The notes under the pieces: model-generated
Told to the model about the DNA's origin: nothing
Seen by the model: the letters and a program-made list of their open reading frames with translations, nothing else
Databases searched by the model: none
Program-made: the position numbers and the translations under genes
Part shown: positions 10,501 to 19,737 of the stretch, piece after piece
How the letters are laid out: the number at the start of each line of letters is the position of its first letter
Numbering within the stretch: the first letter of the stretch is position 1
NCBI GenBank assembly: GCA_023139045.1
Contig: JAGLOJ010000051.1
Location: 1-51,627 of the forward strand
DNA: 51,627 bases
Direction of reading: 5' to 3'
DNA from: Candidatus Sabulitectum sp.
GTDB lineage: Bacteria; Fermentibacterota; Fermentibacteria; Fermentibacterales; JCC-6

Positions 10501-10929
10501 TGATTCAAGTATCCAGTAACCGGTGGATCCCAGACCTTTGTCCACCACAAGATCTGTAATGTCCATGAGCCGGCAGCGACTGCCGTTTATGCTGTATTCG
10601 CTGTCACCGGTACGGAAAAGTCTTCGGGAGACTGACACTTCGTCATATTCCAGCCCCAGCAACCTGTCTGTGTTGTCGAATGTCAGTATTACTTCCGCCA
10701 TTCCCAGCTGTTTGCGTTTTGTGGAACCGGAAAATATCACGGACTCCATTCTTTCCGCTCTGAGCTGCTTGGGGCTCTGATTGCCAAGTACCCACCTTAC
10801 AGCATCAGCCACATTGCTTTTACCGCATCCGTTTGGACCGACAATAGCAGAAATCCCCTGCTTGAAATCAATTCTGAATGGATCCGCAAAAGATTTGAAC
10901 CCGACAATCTCAAGTCTTTTAAGCCGCAT
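7519..10929 (-). CDS. smc: chromosome partition protein SMC
   Basis: 1136 residues from the ATG at 10929, with GAGGGG six bases upstream. The start overlaps the pgsA stop by 11 bases. SMC dimers with ScpAB organise and segregate the chromosome. The head begins with RLEIVGFKSF and Walker A GPNGCGKS (31-38). Two long coiled-coil arms enclose a hinge near the middle (about 495-650). The C-terminal head has LSEGEKALTAVALLFSLY and a Walker B reading CVLDELDGPFDDSN, where many SMCs have DEVDAALDDAN. The length is normal. scpA and scpB are not in the window. Confidence 0.96.
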   Translation of the reverse strand: MRLKRLEIVGFKSFADPFRIDFKQGISAIVGPNGCGKSNVADAVRWVLGNQSPKQLRAERMESVIFSGSTKRKQLGMAEVILTFDNTDRLLGLEYDEVSVSRRLFRTGDSEYSINGSRCRLMDITDLVVDKGLGSTGYWILESKMVGTILSNKPEDRRFLFDEAAGIVKYKIQRHRAELKLNSAASDLERLSDIIMEVESTCNGLKRQVSAFKRHNKVSDTIKAVREAMSYLESSEIRGKLKEKGKLLDETSSVVGRETAALASGSAILAEARMEFSRVQSRLDEAHRKCAEQDSKLASNDREAAVTEERITSAETRIAENNARMARERERIHRYAADLEKLEDEKSQLHVSSKSLEADHASSLRKLEELSLHLKKASADQTAAKSARYEVETELEKLRQSYREQIRMEEARMQKLSSVKESIEMFTERKAIISSSVSRFSEDHTVLKEKTESVEESLQKKISAQTELLAETTELTSRISESGQTVAVLREQVSRVKRLLQESSATDSISSIIRPFPGMGKAIGAYLDGFNSASLLNGIADSTPGDGRRYAVPTTNCSTELPSGAVSLADCVEKGEMYQITGPLLSHGVLAPDSSTAKSWISNGFAKPVVTVDGDIFRPDGLVRLGVAESSAGSLELTDILEDLEKQLHQSVSSREELTAYLSRKSKELSSMRDAIKEVRDELRLNEKKLAGTQTSLENSKKELNTIVNQLSLQNEELSLLDEANSADTGIAVDDGIAALEEKRTNAVTFEEGKLALVSQVESQLGEAGREQDNCSFNLRENRSRLKEITGRISMLGTEADGLHDLLEELQRENDNSAGGITSLRSRTDILKKESAVLKTRRGQEENSRNDYSRERNTLMESTAVLEKEVQQIREKLGRAKSFMIELEAQTTSLRDKLKNLEGECAVEENPFLGRASEELAHELASRNAVLERIGPVNMLAVSEYDEAWERLEYLVEQRDDLEKARASLSRAIAEINAEAAARFKETFEKVRENFQSMFVKLFGGGEGDIVAIEGDDPLEGGIEILARPKGKKLKNVIALSEGEKALTAVALLFSLYLVKPSPFCVLDELDGPFDDSNTDKFVAILRDFSKNTQFIVITHNKRTMEGCDVLYGITMAEDGVSSITSVSLEEMVQRK

Positions 10930-11482
10930 CTGATTCCCCTCTTTGCCTGAACGCGAGGTGCACATAAGTGGCAAAACTCAGCACCACCAGCAGCATGGAA
11001 AGCAAACCAAGGCCGTCTGTATGGAGAAGCCAGTCAGCTTGAGGAAGCTGGAATTGTGGAAATACAGCCTGTCTCAGCATGTAAAAAGAAAGAAACATTG
11101 TGGCCAGCTTACCCCAGGTGTTAGAGGAAGGAGGTCTCGCTTTTCTGTAAAACAAGAGACCACCTGCAACTATCAGCAGATCTCTGCCCGCCAGAACAAT
11201 AAACATCCAGAGAGGCAGCAGTTGCATAAGAAGCAGTGTTACCGCAAGAATTGCAAATGCAATTTTGTCTGCCAGTGGGTCCAGAATCTTCCCCCAGTCA
11301 CTGACTGTTCCTGTCATTCTGGCAAGTTTCCCATCCAGGGCATCTGAAAGAATAGCCAGAATAATAAAGAGAAGAGTATAACCGGAATGGCCATGCCAGA
11401 GGAAAAAACATGCAGCAAAGGCCAGAGGAACCCTGATTATGCTCACAATATTAGCAGCGGTTAAGAATCGGCCGGTAATCAC
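10919..11482 (-). CDS. pgsA: CDP-diacylglycerol-glycerol-3-phosphate phosphatidyltransferase
   Basis: 187 residues, an integral membrane CDP-alcohol phosphatidyltransferase. It most likely makes phosphatidylglycerophosphate from CDP-diacylglycerol, the committed step to acidic phospholipids. The family motif DG-x2-AR-x8-G-x3-D-x3-D is complete in DGKLARMTGTVSDWGKILD followed by PLAD. Several hydrophobic helices surround it. The start is GTG at 11482, in a GTGA overlap with the recN stop. Another CDP-alcohol transferase (for example a CLS- or Pss-type enzyme) is possible, but the neighbourhood and length favour PgsA. Confidence 0.85.
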   Translation of the reverse strand: MITGRFLTAANIVSIIRVPLAFAACFFLWHGHSGYTLLFIILAILSDALDGKLARMTGTVSDWGKILDPLADKIAFAILAVTLLLMQLLPLWMFIVLAGRDLLIVAGGLLFYRKARPPSSNTWGKLATMFLSFYMLRQAVFPQFQLPQADWLLHTDGLGLLSMLLVVLSFATYVHLAFRQRGESDAA

Positions 11483-13104
11483 AGCTTTCCTCCCAGGAGA
11501 GTCAAAGCATGATCCTCAGCACCGGTTCCGCCGCCTAGAAGCCGTGTAAGTTCCTTGAGCTGTTCAGGCAGGGAGTCGAGGGTTGCCACTGTGGTTACAG
11601 GCATACCATCGCTGTAGGTCTTTGTTACTGCCAGATGTCTGTGCGCTCTTGATGCAATCTGAGCAAGATGTGAGATAACGATGATCTGTCTTGACGAAGC
11701 TGCTCTCAGCAGAGACTCCGCCAGGTTATTTGCTGTTTCACCACCGGTACCTGCGTCAATCTCGTCAAATACAAGAGTGGATGCGGAAGATGAATCTGCG
11801 ACAACAAGGGCAAGAGCAAGAGCAACCCTGGAGAGTTCCCCGCCGCTGGCCACAGCTTCAAGGGAATCCTTGGGAATGCCTTTGTTGGCGGAAAACATGA
11901 AAAGAACAGATTCTGCTCCCTTTGAATCCAATTGCCTGCCCTCCACAAGTGTTGGAGAAACCGGAGAAGAAAACTTAATGGAAAACTGTGCGAATGGCAT
12001 ATTAAGGTGTTTCAGCTCTGCGACAGACAGTTCTGACAGTTTCTTTCCGGCAATTTTCCTCTTCGCTGTGATCTGGCCTGCAATCTCTGTGACTTTTTCC
12101 GTAAGCTCAGGCAAACCTTTCTCGATGGTTTTCAATTCTTCCTGAGCCACAGTGTACTCCTGGAGCCGGAGGTAAAGCGATTCTCTGTGGTCAATCATGG
12201 ACCGGACAGTTCCTCCGCACCTTGATATCAGCACCGAGTACTCGTCAAGCCTGCTGTCTATCCCGGAAATTCTTACTGGAGCTTCTTCCAGATCTGTCAT
12301 CTCTGAAAGGACAAGACTACGGGCCTCCTCAACTGAAATGGAAGCCTGGGAAAGCAACTCTGCCAGTTCCTCCCTTTCAGGAGCTTCCCTCTGTATCCTT
12401 CGAAGCACACCGGAAAGAACCGCAGAAACCCCCTCATCACCCTGCAGGGCACCAACAGTTTCCTGCAAAAGCATCGACTGTTCCATGATCTTCTTTATAT
12501 GCAACCTCTGGTCAACAAGTGAATCATAGTCTTCCACAGAAGGGGCAACCTGATCAAAAAGGGATATTTCGTGCAGAAGCAGTTCACGGCTGGCATCGGA
12601 TTCACCAAGGAATGTCCTCAGTTCGGTACTTCTTGCGGTAGCAGCCCTCCACTCCATAAACAACTGCTGATACTTTTTTCTCAGCGTCAGGGCACCGGCG
12701 AATGTGTCGAGAATATCCATCTGCCGTGCAGCTTTCAGAAGAACAGGTGTTGATCGCTGACTGTGAAGAGCAACAAAATTCTGCACAGTCTCTCTAACCT
12801 CTTCAAGAGTGGACAGAGCGTCATTCATAAAGATGCGGCTTCTCCCCCGGGCGCTGATTTCCCTGCGAATAAGTGTTTCATCGCCGCCGGGCAGTTGAAA
12901 AACAGCCTCTACAGAAGCAGTCTTTGTTCCGGTACGGACAAGAGTTTTATCTGCCCTGGCACCGATAGCCAGCATAAGACCATCAACCAGTATAGACTTG
13001 CCACTGCCCGTCTCACCTGTGATAACATTCAACCCTTTTTCGAAATGCATGGAAGTATCGCTGATTGTGGCCAGATTCTTCAAGGTGATTGATCGCATCA
13101 GCAT
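11479..13104 (-). CDS. recN: DNA repair protein RecN
   Basis: 541 residues from the ATG at 13104, just after the nadK stop, with AGGGGG upstream. RecN is an SMC-like ATPase that acts early at double-strand breaks. Walker A is GETGSGKS near residue 36, followed by a short coiled coil; the C-terminal head carries ASGGELSRVALAL, and Walker B is LVFDEIDAGTGGETA. The next conserved feature is VISHLAQIA. The dxs-nadK-recN order is widespread. The stop overlaps the GTG of pgsA. Confidence 0.95.
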   Translation of the reverse strand: MLMRSITLKNLATISDTSMHFEKGLNVITGETGSGKSILVDGLMLAIGARADKTLVRTGTKTASVEAVFQLPGGDETLIRREISARGRSRIFMNDALSTLEEVRETVQNFVALHSQRSTPVLLKAARQMDILDTFAGALTLRKKYQQLFMEWRAATARSTELRTFLGESDASRELLLHEISLFDQVAPSVEDYDSLVDQRLHIKKIMEQSMLLQETVGALQGDEGVSAVLSGVLRRIQREAPEREELAELLSQASISVEEARSLVLSEMTDLEEAPVRISGIDSRLDEYSVLISRCGGTVRSMIDHRESLYLRLQEYTVAQEELKTIEKGLPELTEKVTEIAGQITAKRKIAGKKLSELSVAELKHLNMPFAQFSIKFSSPVSPTLVEGRQLDSKGAESVLFMFSANKGIPKDSLEAVASGGELSRVALALALVVADSSSASTLVFDEIDAGTGGETANNLAESLLRAASSRQIIVISHLAQIASRAHRHLAVTKTYSDGMPVTTVATLDSLPEQLKELTRLLGGGTGAEDHALTLLGGKL

Positions 13105-13108
13105 CACT

Positions 13109-13894
13109 CTACCCCCTGAATCCCCAGCCAAGCTTCTCTCCAAGCATGGCATAGTAATCAGATCGTCTTCCCGTTCTAATCACAGGGCATGCGAGAGATG
13201 AAGGTTGTACTGAGATGGTATCTCCTTCTGTCATTGAACCGCATTTTGCCATTCCATCTGCGAGAATAAGCGGATTCCTCCCTCTGGATCGAAGAACAGT
13301 AAATTCAATTTTTGCTGAGAGCGGAACCACGATTGGTCTGATAGCAAGAAGGTGCGGGCAGATGGCTGTGATGATAACAACTGGAAGATTAGGATGCAGA
13401 ATTGGCCCGCCGCACGAAAGATTGTATGCCGTAGAACCCGAGGGAGTTGAAACCATAATGCCATCGGAAGCTACAACTGCCACCTCCCGACCATCAACAA
13501 GAACCCTGATGTGAAGTATTCCTCCTTCAGCGGAACGACTAATACAGATTTCATTAAGTGCCCTGACGCAGACACCACCGGGACCTGTGGTCTTCAGCAC
13601 CGGGAGATTGTCTATTTCATAGTCACCGGAGAGAAGACAGGCAATAGAGTCTCGCACGCCGGCAAGCTCACAGTCTGCAAGAAAGCCTATGTGACCGGCA
13701 TTTACTCCGAGAATGGGCAGACCGCTACCTAGAAGTGAATCCATTACTTTCAAAATGGTCCCGTCGCCGCCAATGGCAATAACTGCATCCGCATCATCGG
13801 ATTGTGTTAATACATCCATCCCGGCTCTTTTAAAAATGCCAGCGTATTTTTCCGTTGCAGGTTTCGGAATGAATACTCTTCTAAGAGCTTTCAC
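13109..13894 (-). CDS. nadK: NAD kinase
   Basis: 261 residues. It phosphorylates NAD to NADP. The family motifs are clear: GGDGT (42-46), NAGHIGFL, and the SDGIMVSTPSGSTAYNLSCG segment that contacts NAD. The start is GTG at 13894 inside the end of dxs (14-base overlap), with AAGGA upstream. No other NAD kinase was seen in the window. Confidence 0.95.
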   Translation of the reverse strand: MKALRRVFIPKPATEKYAGIFKRAGMDVLTQSDDADAVIAIGGDGTILKVMDSLLGSGLPILGVNAGHIGFLADCELAGVRDSIACLLSGDYEIDNLPVLKTTGPGGVCVRALNEICISRSAEGGILHIRVLVDGREVAVVASDGIMVSTPSGSTAYNLSCGGPILHPNLPVVIITAICPHLLAIRPIVVPLSAKIEFTVLRSRGRNPLILADGMAKCGSMTEGDTISVQPSSLACPVIRTGRRSDYYAMLGEKLGWGFRG

Positions 13895-15734
13895 AAATAA
13901 TCCTTACATACTTTTCTATGGATTCAGACACTCCGTCCGGATCCAGTTTCAGATCAGCTATTATCTCCCTTGTACTGCCGTGAGCCACAAACTCATCGGG
14001 GATACCAAGATTGAGAACATTCCACTCTGGAAGCACTGAGGCAATGTAATGCCCGAACCCTCCCCGCAGAGAACCTTCTTCCAGAGTCACCACAGACCGG
14101 TTCAAAGCAATATCACGGATGGTGTCAACCGGTGCAGGCTTCAACCATACAGGATCAAACACCATTACATCAATACCTTTATCTTTCAGCATCTCCGCAG
14201 CATGCATCGCTGTTGCGACCATGGATCCCACTGCTATCAAAAGTATCTGACCACCCTCACATATTACCTGCCCTGTTCCCCTGGGCAGGCTCTCTGGTGA
14301 AGAGAACCGCAATTCGGGTTCCAGCCCCCTGGGATACCGTATGCCGGTTGGTCCGGAAAGATCAGACAGCTCTCTGGAAATCAGTTTTTTCAGCACACTG
14401 CAATCTCTCGGAGCGGCAAGAGAGAGCCCCGGGACTGAGAGGAACATGGAAATATCGTAAATACCGTGATGTGTGGGGCCATCAGCCCCGACTACCCCCG
14501 CCCTGTCTATTGCGAAAAGAACCGGAGCATTCTGCAGCGCGGCGTCATGTATCACCTGGTCGTATGCACGCTGCATGAAGCTGCTGTATACGGCAACAAC
14601 CGGTTTCATACCGCCGAAAGCAAGACCGCAGGCGAAAGTAACTGCATGTTGCTCTGCAATACCAACATCAAAAAACCGCTCAGGATACTTTTCTGCGAAT
14701 CCGGTAAGGCCTGTACCATCAGGCATGGCTGCTGTGATTGCAACAACAGTGGAATCTTTTTCTGCAGCATCAAGAAGAGCCTCGGAAAATGAACTTGTGA
14801 AATTTGCACCCGGTGTTTTAACAACAGCACCACTGATGCCGTGATGTGAGACAGGTTGGGATTCAGCAGGACTGTATCCCTTACCCTTCTTTGTAATTAC
14901 ATGAACCAGAACGGGACCTGAAATTTTCTTAACTCTGCTCAGAACCCCCGTAAGAGCTGCGAGATCATGACCTGGAATAGGTCCGAAATAGTTGACGCCA
15001 AACTCTTCAAAAATGCTGGCAGGGGTCACTATGGTTTTCTTGATGGCAGAAGAAACCTCATGAGCAGCTATTCTCATCCTGTCACCCAGAGAGGGAACCT
15101 TGCCAAGGGCTTTCCAGACTCCGTCCTTGAACCTGTTGTAAGTGGGGTCGGTAAGAAGTTTGTTGAGATGCTTCGAAAGAGCTCCCACGTTCTTCGATAT
15201 GGACATTGCGTTATCGTTAAGAATTATGGTGATGTCTGTCTGCATGGCTCCTGCATTGTTCAGCCCCTCAAGAGCCAGGCCGGCTGTCATTGATCCATCG
15301 CCGATCACCGCGACTACTCTTTCGCTTCTTCCGGACAGATCCCGGGCACCTGCAAAACCAAGAGCAGCGCTTATGGATGTGCTTGAATGACCGGTTCCGA
15401 ACACGTCGAACCTGCTTTCGGCTCGTCTGGGAAAACCGCTGAGACCTCCGGTCTGCCTTATGGTGTGAAAAAGCTCCCGACGGCCGGTAAGAAGTTTCCA
15501 TGGATATGTCTGATGCCCCACATCCCACACAATTTTATCAATACCCGGGTCGTAAATCGTAAGAAGAGCTATTGTAAGTTCAACTACACCAAGGCTCGAA
15601 GCCAGGTGGCCTCCGGTGTTGCAGATAACACCAATGATTCTTTCCCTTACTTCTGCGGCAAGGGTGACCCGCTCTTCAAGGGAGAGTTCTGCAATCTGTT
15701 CCGGATTCTGAATTCTGTCGAGAATATTTGACAC
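13881..15734 (-). CDS. dxs: 1-deoxy-D-xylulose-5-phosphate synthase
   Basis: 617 residues. This thiamine-diphosphate enzyme condenses pyruvate with glyceraldehyde 3-phosphate, the first step of the MEP isoprenoid pathway. The N-terminal domain has DVGHQTYPWKLLTGR, FGTGHSSTSISAALG and the cofactor motif GDGSMTAGLALEGLNN. The transketolase-like middle has DVGIAEQHAV and DGPTHHG, and the C-terminal domain EEGSLRGGFGHY. The start is GTG at 15734, sharing one base with the ispA stop, with AAGGAAG upstream. Placed directly after ispA, it makes a precursor-to-prenyl pair. Confidence 0.97.
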   Translation of the reverse strand: MSNILDRIQNPEQIAELSLEERVTLAAEVRERIIGVICNTGGHLASSLGVVELTIALLTIYDPGIDKIVWDVGHQTYPWKLLTGRRELFHTIRQTGGLSGFPRRAESRFDVFGTGHSSTSISAALGFAGARDLSGRSERVVAVIGDGSMTAGLALEGLNNAGAMQTDITIILNDNAMSISKNVGALSKHLNKLLTDPTYNRFKDGVWKALGKVPSLGDRMRIAAHEVSSAIKKTIVTPASIFEEFGVNYFGPIPGHDLAALTGVLSRVKKISGPVLVHVITKKGKGYSPAESQPVSHHGISGAVVKTPGANFTSSFSEALLDAAEKDSTVVAITAAMPDGTGLTGFAEKYPERFFDVGIAEQHAVTFACGLAFGGMKPVVAVYSSFMQRAYDQVIHDAALQNAPVLFAIDRAGVVGADGPTHHGIYDISMFLSVPGLSLAAPRDCSVLKKLISRELSDLSGPTGIRYPRGLEPELRFSSPESLPRGTGQVICEGGQILLIAVGSMVATAMHAAEMLKDKGIDVMVFDPVWLKPAPVDTIRDIALNRSVVTLEEGSLRGGFGHYIASVLPEWNVLNLGIPDEFVAHGSTREIIADLKLDPDGVSESIEKYVRIICESS

Positions 15735-16615
15735 TACTTCCTTCTTTCCGGAAGGTATTCAACCAGTTCTCTGATAACCGACCAGTCACCGGCAAGAGAA
15801 TCAAGACGGTGGGAAATGAAAGCTGCATTTCTGCAGGCAAGTTCTTTCGCACCATCAACTCCCAGTTCGTTCACCGGATTCCACTTCCCCATCCCGGCAT
15901 CCTTGGAAACAGCTTTGCCCATTTCCTCCGGAGTACCGGTTACATCAAGGATATCATCCGTGAGCTGAAACAACCAGCCCGTATCATCACCAATGGATGA
16001 GATAATATCAAGCTCTCGGCCCGATACTCCGGCAGCCATTGAACCCAATTCCATGGAGACCCTGATCATTGCAGAAGTCTTTCCGATGATCATTCGTTCA
16101 GTCCACTTGCGATCCGCAGTAATTGGATGGTACATATCCATGAACTGTCCCCCCACAAGAAAAGAAGCTCCCGCCGCTGAAGCCAACCTGTGTAACATGG
16201 TTTTTACCCGTGACTCGGGAAGATTCGCTCTGAGAAGAGTTCTGAATGACTCCAGTAGAAGTCTGTCTCCGGCAAAAACAGCCTTCTCTGTACCACATAT
16301 CCTGTGAAGACTGGGTTTTCCCCTTCTGGTATCATCATCATCCATTCCCGGCAGATCATCGTGTATAAGGGAATATGTATGGATCATCTCCACAGAGCAT
16401 GCAGCCGGCAAAGCATCCTCTATTCTTCCTCCCAGTGCAGCACAGGATTGAAGAACAAAAAATGGACGCAACCGTTTCCCGCCGGCATTGAGAGAATATG
16501 AACAGCACCGAGTCTGCTCGTTCTCTTCGCGGAACACGGGAAGCTGATTCAAGGCTTTTTCCACCCTGATCGCGCTTTCGCTAAGTAAGCTCTTCAGTCG
16601 CCTGGACATACTCAT
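15734..16615 (-). CDS. ispA: polyprenyl (farnesyl/geranylgeranyl) diphosphate synthase
   Basis: 293 residues from the ATG at 16615, seven bases after AAGG; nearby ATG 16609 and GTG 16621 are less well placed. The first Asp-rich motif is DDLPGMD (DD-x4-D, the bacterial farnesyl synthase type), the second is DDILD. An RRG follows the first motif (DDTRRGKPSLH). It elongates DMAPP/IPP to a short prenyl diphosphate. Product length cannot be read safely from sequence alone. It starts inside ymdB (35-base overlap) and feeds from dxs next door. Confidence 0.9.
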   Translation of the reverse strand: MSMSRRLKSLLSESAIRVEKALNQLPVFREENEQTRCCSYSLNAGGKRLRPFFVLQSCAALGGRIEDALPAACSVEMIHTYSLIHDDLPGMDDDDTRRGKPSLHRICGTEKAVFAGDRLLLESFRTLLRANLPESRVKTMLHRLASAAGASFLVGGQFMDMYHPITADRKWTERMIIGKTSAMIRVSMELGSMAAGVSGRELDIISSIGDDTGWLFQLTDDILDVTGTPEEMGKAVSKDAGMGKWNPVNELGVDGAKELACRNAAFISHRLDSLAGDWSVIRELVEYLPERRK

Positions 16616-17369
16616 ATACACGCCTTAACTTCGAAACGGCAAAATTTTCATCCAGCATAACATCAAGACCGTTGATCATCTCTCCGCCTTGTGCAAGCAT
16701 CAACTTGCTGTATCTGTCGCTCAGAAATCTGCTGATAGAGGATTTAACTTCCATACCGATAACACCTTTGGATGAGCCGCACATTCCAAGGTCGGTAAGA
16801 TAAGCAGTTCCACCGGGTAACACCTGTTCATCAGCGGTCTGGACATGAGTATGTGTTCCCACGAACACATTAACCCGGCCATCCACATAATGGGCAAGGG
16901 CAAGTTTCTCGCTGGTGGCCTCCGCGTGAAAATCAATAACTCTTACATCAGCACTGGTGCTGTTGAGAATTCTATCTGCAACCTTAAAAGGACAGTCACC
17001 GTCGAATTCAGTAAAAACTCTCCCGTGAAGGTTTATAACCTGAATAGTTTTGCCTGCTGCTTCCCTGGTAACACACCCTGTTCCCGGCCTGTTATTCGGA
17101 TAATTTGCAGGTCGCAACACCACAGAGTCATCACCAGAAAGAACGGGAATAATAGAGTTCTGCTTCCATATATGATTACCGGATGTGATAACATCAGCTC
17201 CCGCTTCAAGAAGAGAGTGGACAATCCCGGGAGTTATACCAAATCCTCCCGCAGCATTCTCACCGTTAATAACGATAAAATCGTATATGTCCCGTACCCT
17301 TGAGAGATAGGAAATTACAGTACGTCTGCCGGGTCTTCCAACAACATCACCGAGAAACAGAATTCGCAT
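16581..17369 (-). CDS. ymdB: YmdB-family metallophosphoesterase (2',3'-cAMP phosphodiesterase type)
   Basis: 262 residues. The N-terminus MRILFLGDVVGRPGR, then INGENAAGGFGIT and SGNHIW, gives the calcineurin-like metal ligands (D8, the NGEN Glu, the GNH pair); FVGTHTHVQTAD supplies the C-terminal His ligands. Known family members hydrolyse 2',3'-cyclic nucleotides and affect biofilm choice in Bacillus. Here, as in many bacteria, it lies directly after rny, six bases away, which fits a role linked to RNA decay products. Confidence 0.92.
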   Translation of the reverse strand: MRILFLGDVVGRPGRRTVISYLSRVRDIYDFIVINGENAAGGFGITPGIVHSLLEAGADVITSGNHIWKQNSIIPVLSGDDSVVLRPANYPNNRPGTGCVTREAAGKTIQVINLHGRVFTEFDGDCPFKVADRILNSTSADVRVIDFHAEATSEKLALAHYVDGRVNVFVGTHTHVQTADEQVLPGGTAYLTDLGMCGSSKGVIGMEVKSSISRFLSDRYSKLMLAQGGEMINGLDVMLDENFAVSKLRRVYEYVQATEELT

Positions 17370-17374
17370 ATTGT

Positions 17375-18925
17375 TTACCTTGCAGTCTCTGAAGCTCTTA
17401 ACTCCCTTATAACTGTAACCTTGATCTGCCCTGGATATTCCATCTCTTCTTCTATCTTTTTGGCAATTTGTCTTGCCATATCAATTGCAGTTTCATCTGA
17501 TACTGTTTCAGGTCTCACAGCAATCCTCAGTTCTCTACCAGCCTGAATTGCGTAGGATTTTCTTACTCCGTCAAAGGAATCTGCAATGGTCTCAAGCCTG
17601 CGGAGACGCTTGATGTAAAGCTCCAGTGTTTCTCTTCTGGCTCCCGGTCTGGCACTGCTAACAGCATCAGCAGCCTGCACAAGTATGGCATACAGACTTC
17701 CCGGTTCAATTTCCTCATGATGAGCACCAATGGCATTTGCAACAATTTTGGGTTCGTTAAACTTCCGGGCAAGTTCCATGCCAACCATGGCATGTGATCC
17801 CTCGATATCATGGTCAGTTGCCTTGCCTATATCGTGCAAAAGGCCCACTCTTCTGGCCATGGCTGGATCAAGGCGGAGTTCACTGGCAAGGAGACCGCAC
17901 ATATGCGACACTTCCAGGGAGTGCTGGTACATATTCTGACCATAACTTGTTCTGTATCTGAGTCTTCCCAGGTGCCTGATCAACTGTGGATGCAGACCCG
18001 TTACACTGGCTTCCATTGCCAGCTCGTTACCAAGCTTCCTGATTGTACGCTCCATCTCGCTGCGAACTTTCGCTACAACCGATTCAATACGCCCGGGATG
18101 TATTCTGCCGTCGTTGATTAATTTGTCAAGCGAAAGCCTGGCAACTTCCCGCCGGACCGGATCAAAACAGGAGAGAACCACAGCTTCCGGAGTATCATCG
18201 ATAACTACATCTACTCCTGTGGCTTTCTCAAAAGCCCTTATGTTGCGGCCCTCACGCCCGATGATGCGGCCCTTCATGTCATCATTTGTAAGGTTAACAA
18301 CAGAGATACAGCTCTCTACTACATGATTTGCAGCGCATCTTTGAATTGTTGTAGCCAGAATGCTGTTTGCCTTGTCGTCTGCCGATCTCTCTGCCTCATC
18401 CAGTATTCTTCTGGTAAGTTTAGCAGCCTCCATATCCGTTTCTTCACGGAGATTGGAAAGAAGAAGTTCACGAGCCTCGTCACTGGATAGCTTGGCGACT
18501 TCCTCCAGCTTTATATTGTGCTCCTCGATCAGCTTGTTGGCTCTCTGATGCTTTGCAAGCAAAGCCTGCTCCATCTCACCCAGTGCAGTCTCCTGCTGGG
18601 AAAGCGAATCAGCCCTGGTTATGAGATTCTCTCTGGTTCTATCAGACTGCTGGGAAAGCCTGTTGATGTGGTTTTCTCTTTTATCAAGTTCCGATTGTTT
18701 CCGGCGAAGCCGCTCAAGTTCAATTGCACGCTCTTCAACAATCTTTTCTCTGCCCTCAAGAAGAGCTTCTTTCTTTAAAGATTCCACCTCTCTCCGGGCG
18801 TTGGCAAGAACACGATCCGCCTCGGCGGATGCCCCACCTATCTCCTTTGCCACAAGCATCTTGTGCAGGTAAAAACCAAGCACAAATGCCAAAGCAGCAA
18901 CTGCTGTTGGAATTACTATATGCAT
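17375..18925 (-). CDS. rny: ribonuclease Y
   Basis: 516 residues. RNase Y is a membrane-anchored endoribonuclease that starts mRNA decay. An N-terminal helix (about 3-22) is followed by a long coiled coil rich in Glu, Arg and Lys (to about 195), a KH domain with [20 protein letters not shown], and an HD domain with [30 protein letters not shown] and GAHHEE. The length is typical. ATG at 18925 has GGAGAAAATTAGGG upstream. It is preceded by a 109-base structured gap after zapA. Confidence 0.96.
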   Translation of the reverse strand: MHIVIPTAVAALAFVLGFYLHKMLVAKEIGGASAEADRVLANARREVESLKKEALLEGREKIVEERAIELERLRRKQSELDKRENHINRLSQQSDRTRENLITRADSLSQQETALGEMEQALLAKHQRANKLIEEHNIKLEEVAKLSSDEARELLLSNLREETDMEAAKLTRRILDEAERSADDKANSILATTIQRCAANHVVESCISVVNLTNDDMKGRIIGREGRNIRAFEKATGVDVVIDDTPEAVVLSCFDPVRREVARLSLDKLINDGRIHPGRIESVVAKVRSEMERTIRKLGNELAMEASVTGLHPQLIRHLGRLRYRTSYGQNMYQHSLEVSHMCGLLASELRLDPAMARRVGLLHDIGKATDHDIEGSHAMVGMELARKFNEPKIVANAIGAHHEEIEPGSLYAILVQAADAVSSARPGARRETLELYIKRLRRLETIADSFDGVRKSYAIQAGRELRIAVRPETVSDETAIDMARQIAKKIEEEMEYPGQIKVTVIRELRASETAR

Positions 18926-19034
18926 ACCCTAATTTTCTCCGTTTCAGGCGCAGGAGCACATCTATATTAATCAGAGAAACAGTTTGCAATCTCCAGAATC
19001 CTGCGGCACATTCCAGAGCACTGTCCTCCGAGGA
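18926..19034 (-). promoter_or_regulatory. structured zapA-rny spacer (possible leader element)
   Basis: One of the few real gaps inside this operon. On the minus strand, CGCAGGA (18999-19005) can pair over seven bases with TCCTGCG (18949-18955), enclosing a 43-base region that holds a smaller GAGA/TCTC stem. GTCC/GGAC inverted bases lie just after the zapA stop. There is no U-run, so it is not a standard terminator. It could be a processing site or a leader controlling rny. 6S RNA often neighbours zapA in proteobacteria, but I see no 6S signature here and the gap is too short. Confidence 0.25.
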
Positions 19035-19445
19035 CTATGACGGTTCTTTGCTGCTGCCTGGGCTGGGTTTCTGAAAAATCGGAGGGGCACTGACTTCGGT
19101 GATCTTAACATGCTCCTGCCGCACGGGAACAGATTGTCCGGGTGAATTCTCCGCCCGGGTGAGAACATCGTCTATTCTGTCCGCAAGAGTAGACAAAAAC
19201 ATCTGGTGGCTGTCTTCCATTTCCTCAAGTTTCCTGGTCTTGGTAAACAACTCATCCGTGATGTTCAACGATGCGAGAATAGCCACCTTAGCGGTGGAAG
19301 TCATAGCCACATTCTCTGTCATCTGCCGCATGCGCATATCAAGAAAGTGGGCGATCTCCGCAATGTAAGCCGGATCGCCCTCACCTCTTATTGAATACTC
19401 CCGTCCGTAGATGTTAACCCTGGTGGTTTCCGGACGGTCAGTCAT
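19035..19445 (-). CDS. zapA: cell division protein ZapA
   Basis: 136 residues. ZapA bundles FtsZ filaments at mid-cell. The N-terminal globular head RVNIYGREYSIRGEGDPAYI is followed by the typical IAEIAHFLDMRM region, VAILASLNITDELF, and a coiled coil to about 95. A Pro/Ser-rich tail of roughly 40 residues ends the protein and is longer than usual for the family. ATG at 19445 overlaps the preceding coiled-coil gene by eight bases, which couples the two. Confidence 0.88.
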   Translation of the reverse strand: MTDRPETTRVNIYGREYSIRGEGDPAYIAEIAHFLDMRMRQMTENVAMTSTAKVAILASLNITDELFTKTRKLEEMEDSHQMFLSTLADRIDDVLTRAENSPGQSVPVRQEHVKITEVSAPPIFQKPSPGSSKEPS

Positions 19446-19725
19446 TGGTACTCTGTCCCTGCTGATCTTTCAACTTCTCCAATTTTCCAAGCAGAGCTTC
19501 CAACCTCTGTTTCAGCTGCTGCCTCTCGTGCAGAAGTCTGGCGTAATGCATTCTGAGAAGATTGTACCCCTCAGAATCAGCATTGCCCTTCTGGTACTCT
19601 ACTCTGCTCTCCAGCTCCTCAACTCGACCTGCAAGACGTTTATTCTCTTCATCCATGGACTGGTACCGGAGTACCAGTCGATCAACCGTCTCTGTAAGTC
19701 TCTCTGATGCGCTGGCCATGGGCAA
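19438..19725 (-). CDS. ZapB-like small coiled-coil protein
   Basis: 95 residues from a TTG at 19725, seven bases after GGGAGG; the ATG two codons later has a poorer distance. Nearly the whole protein is predicted coiled coil (LTETVDRLVLRYQSMDEENKRL, then heptads around REELE-like repeats to about 85), with no Cys and no membrane segment. Its position immediately before zapA and its size suggest a ZapB-like partner in divisome assembly, but sequence similarity to ZapB is only of the coiled-coil kind. Confidence 0.6.
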   Translation of the reverse strand: MPMASASERLTETVDRLVLRYQSMDEENKRLAGRVEELESRVEYQKGNADSEGYNLLRMHYARLLHERQQLKQRLEALLGKLEKLKDQQGQSTND

Positions 19726-19737
19726 CGTAAAGCCTCC

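Noticed and set aside
18926..19034. 6S RNA next to zapA
   Set aside because: The gap is only 109 bases and no 6S signature or closing-stem layout was seen.
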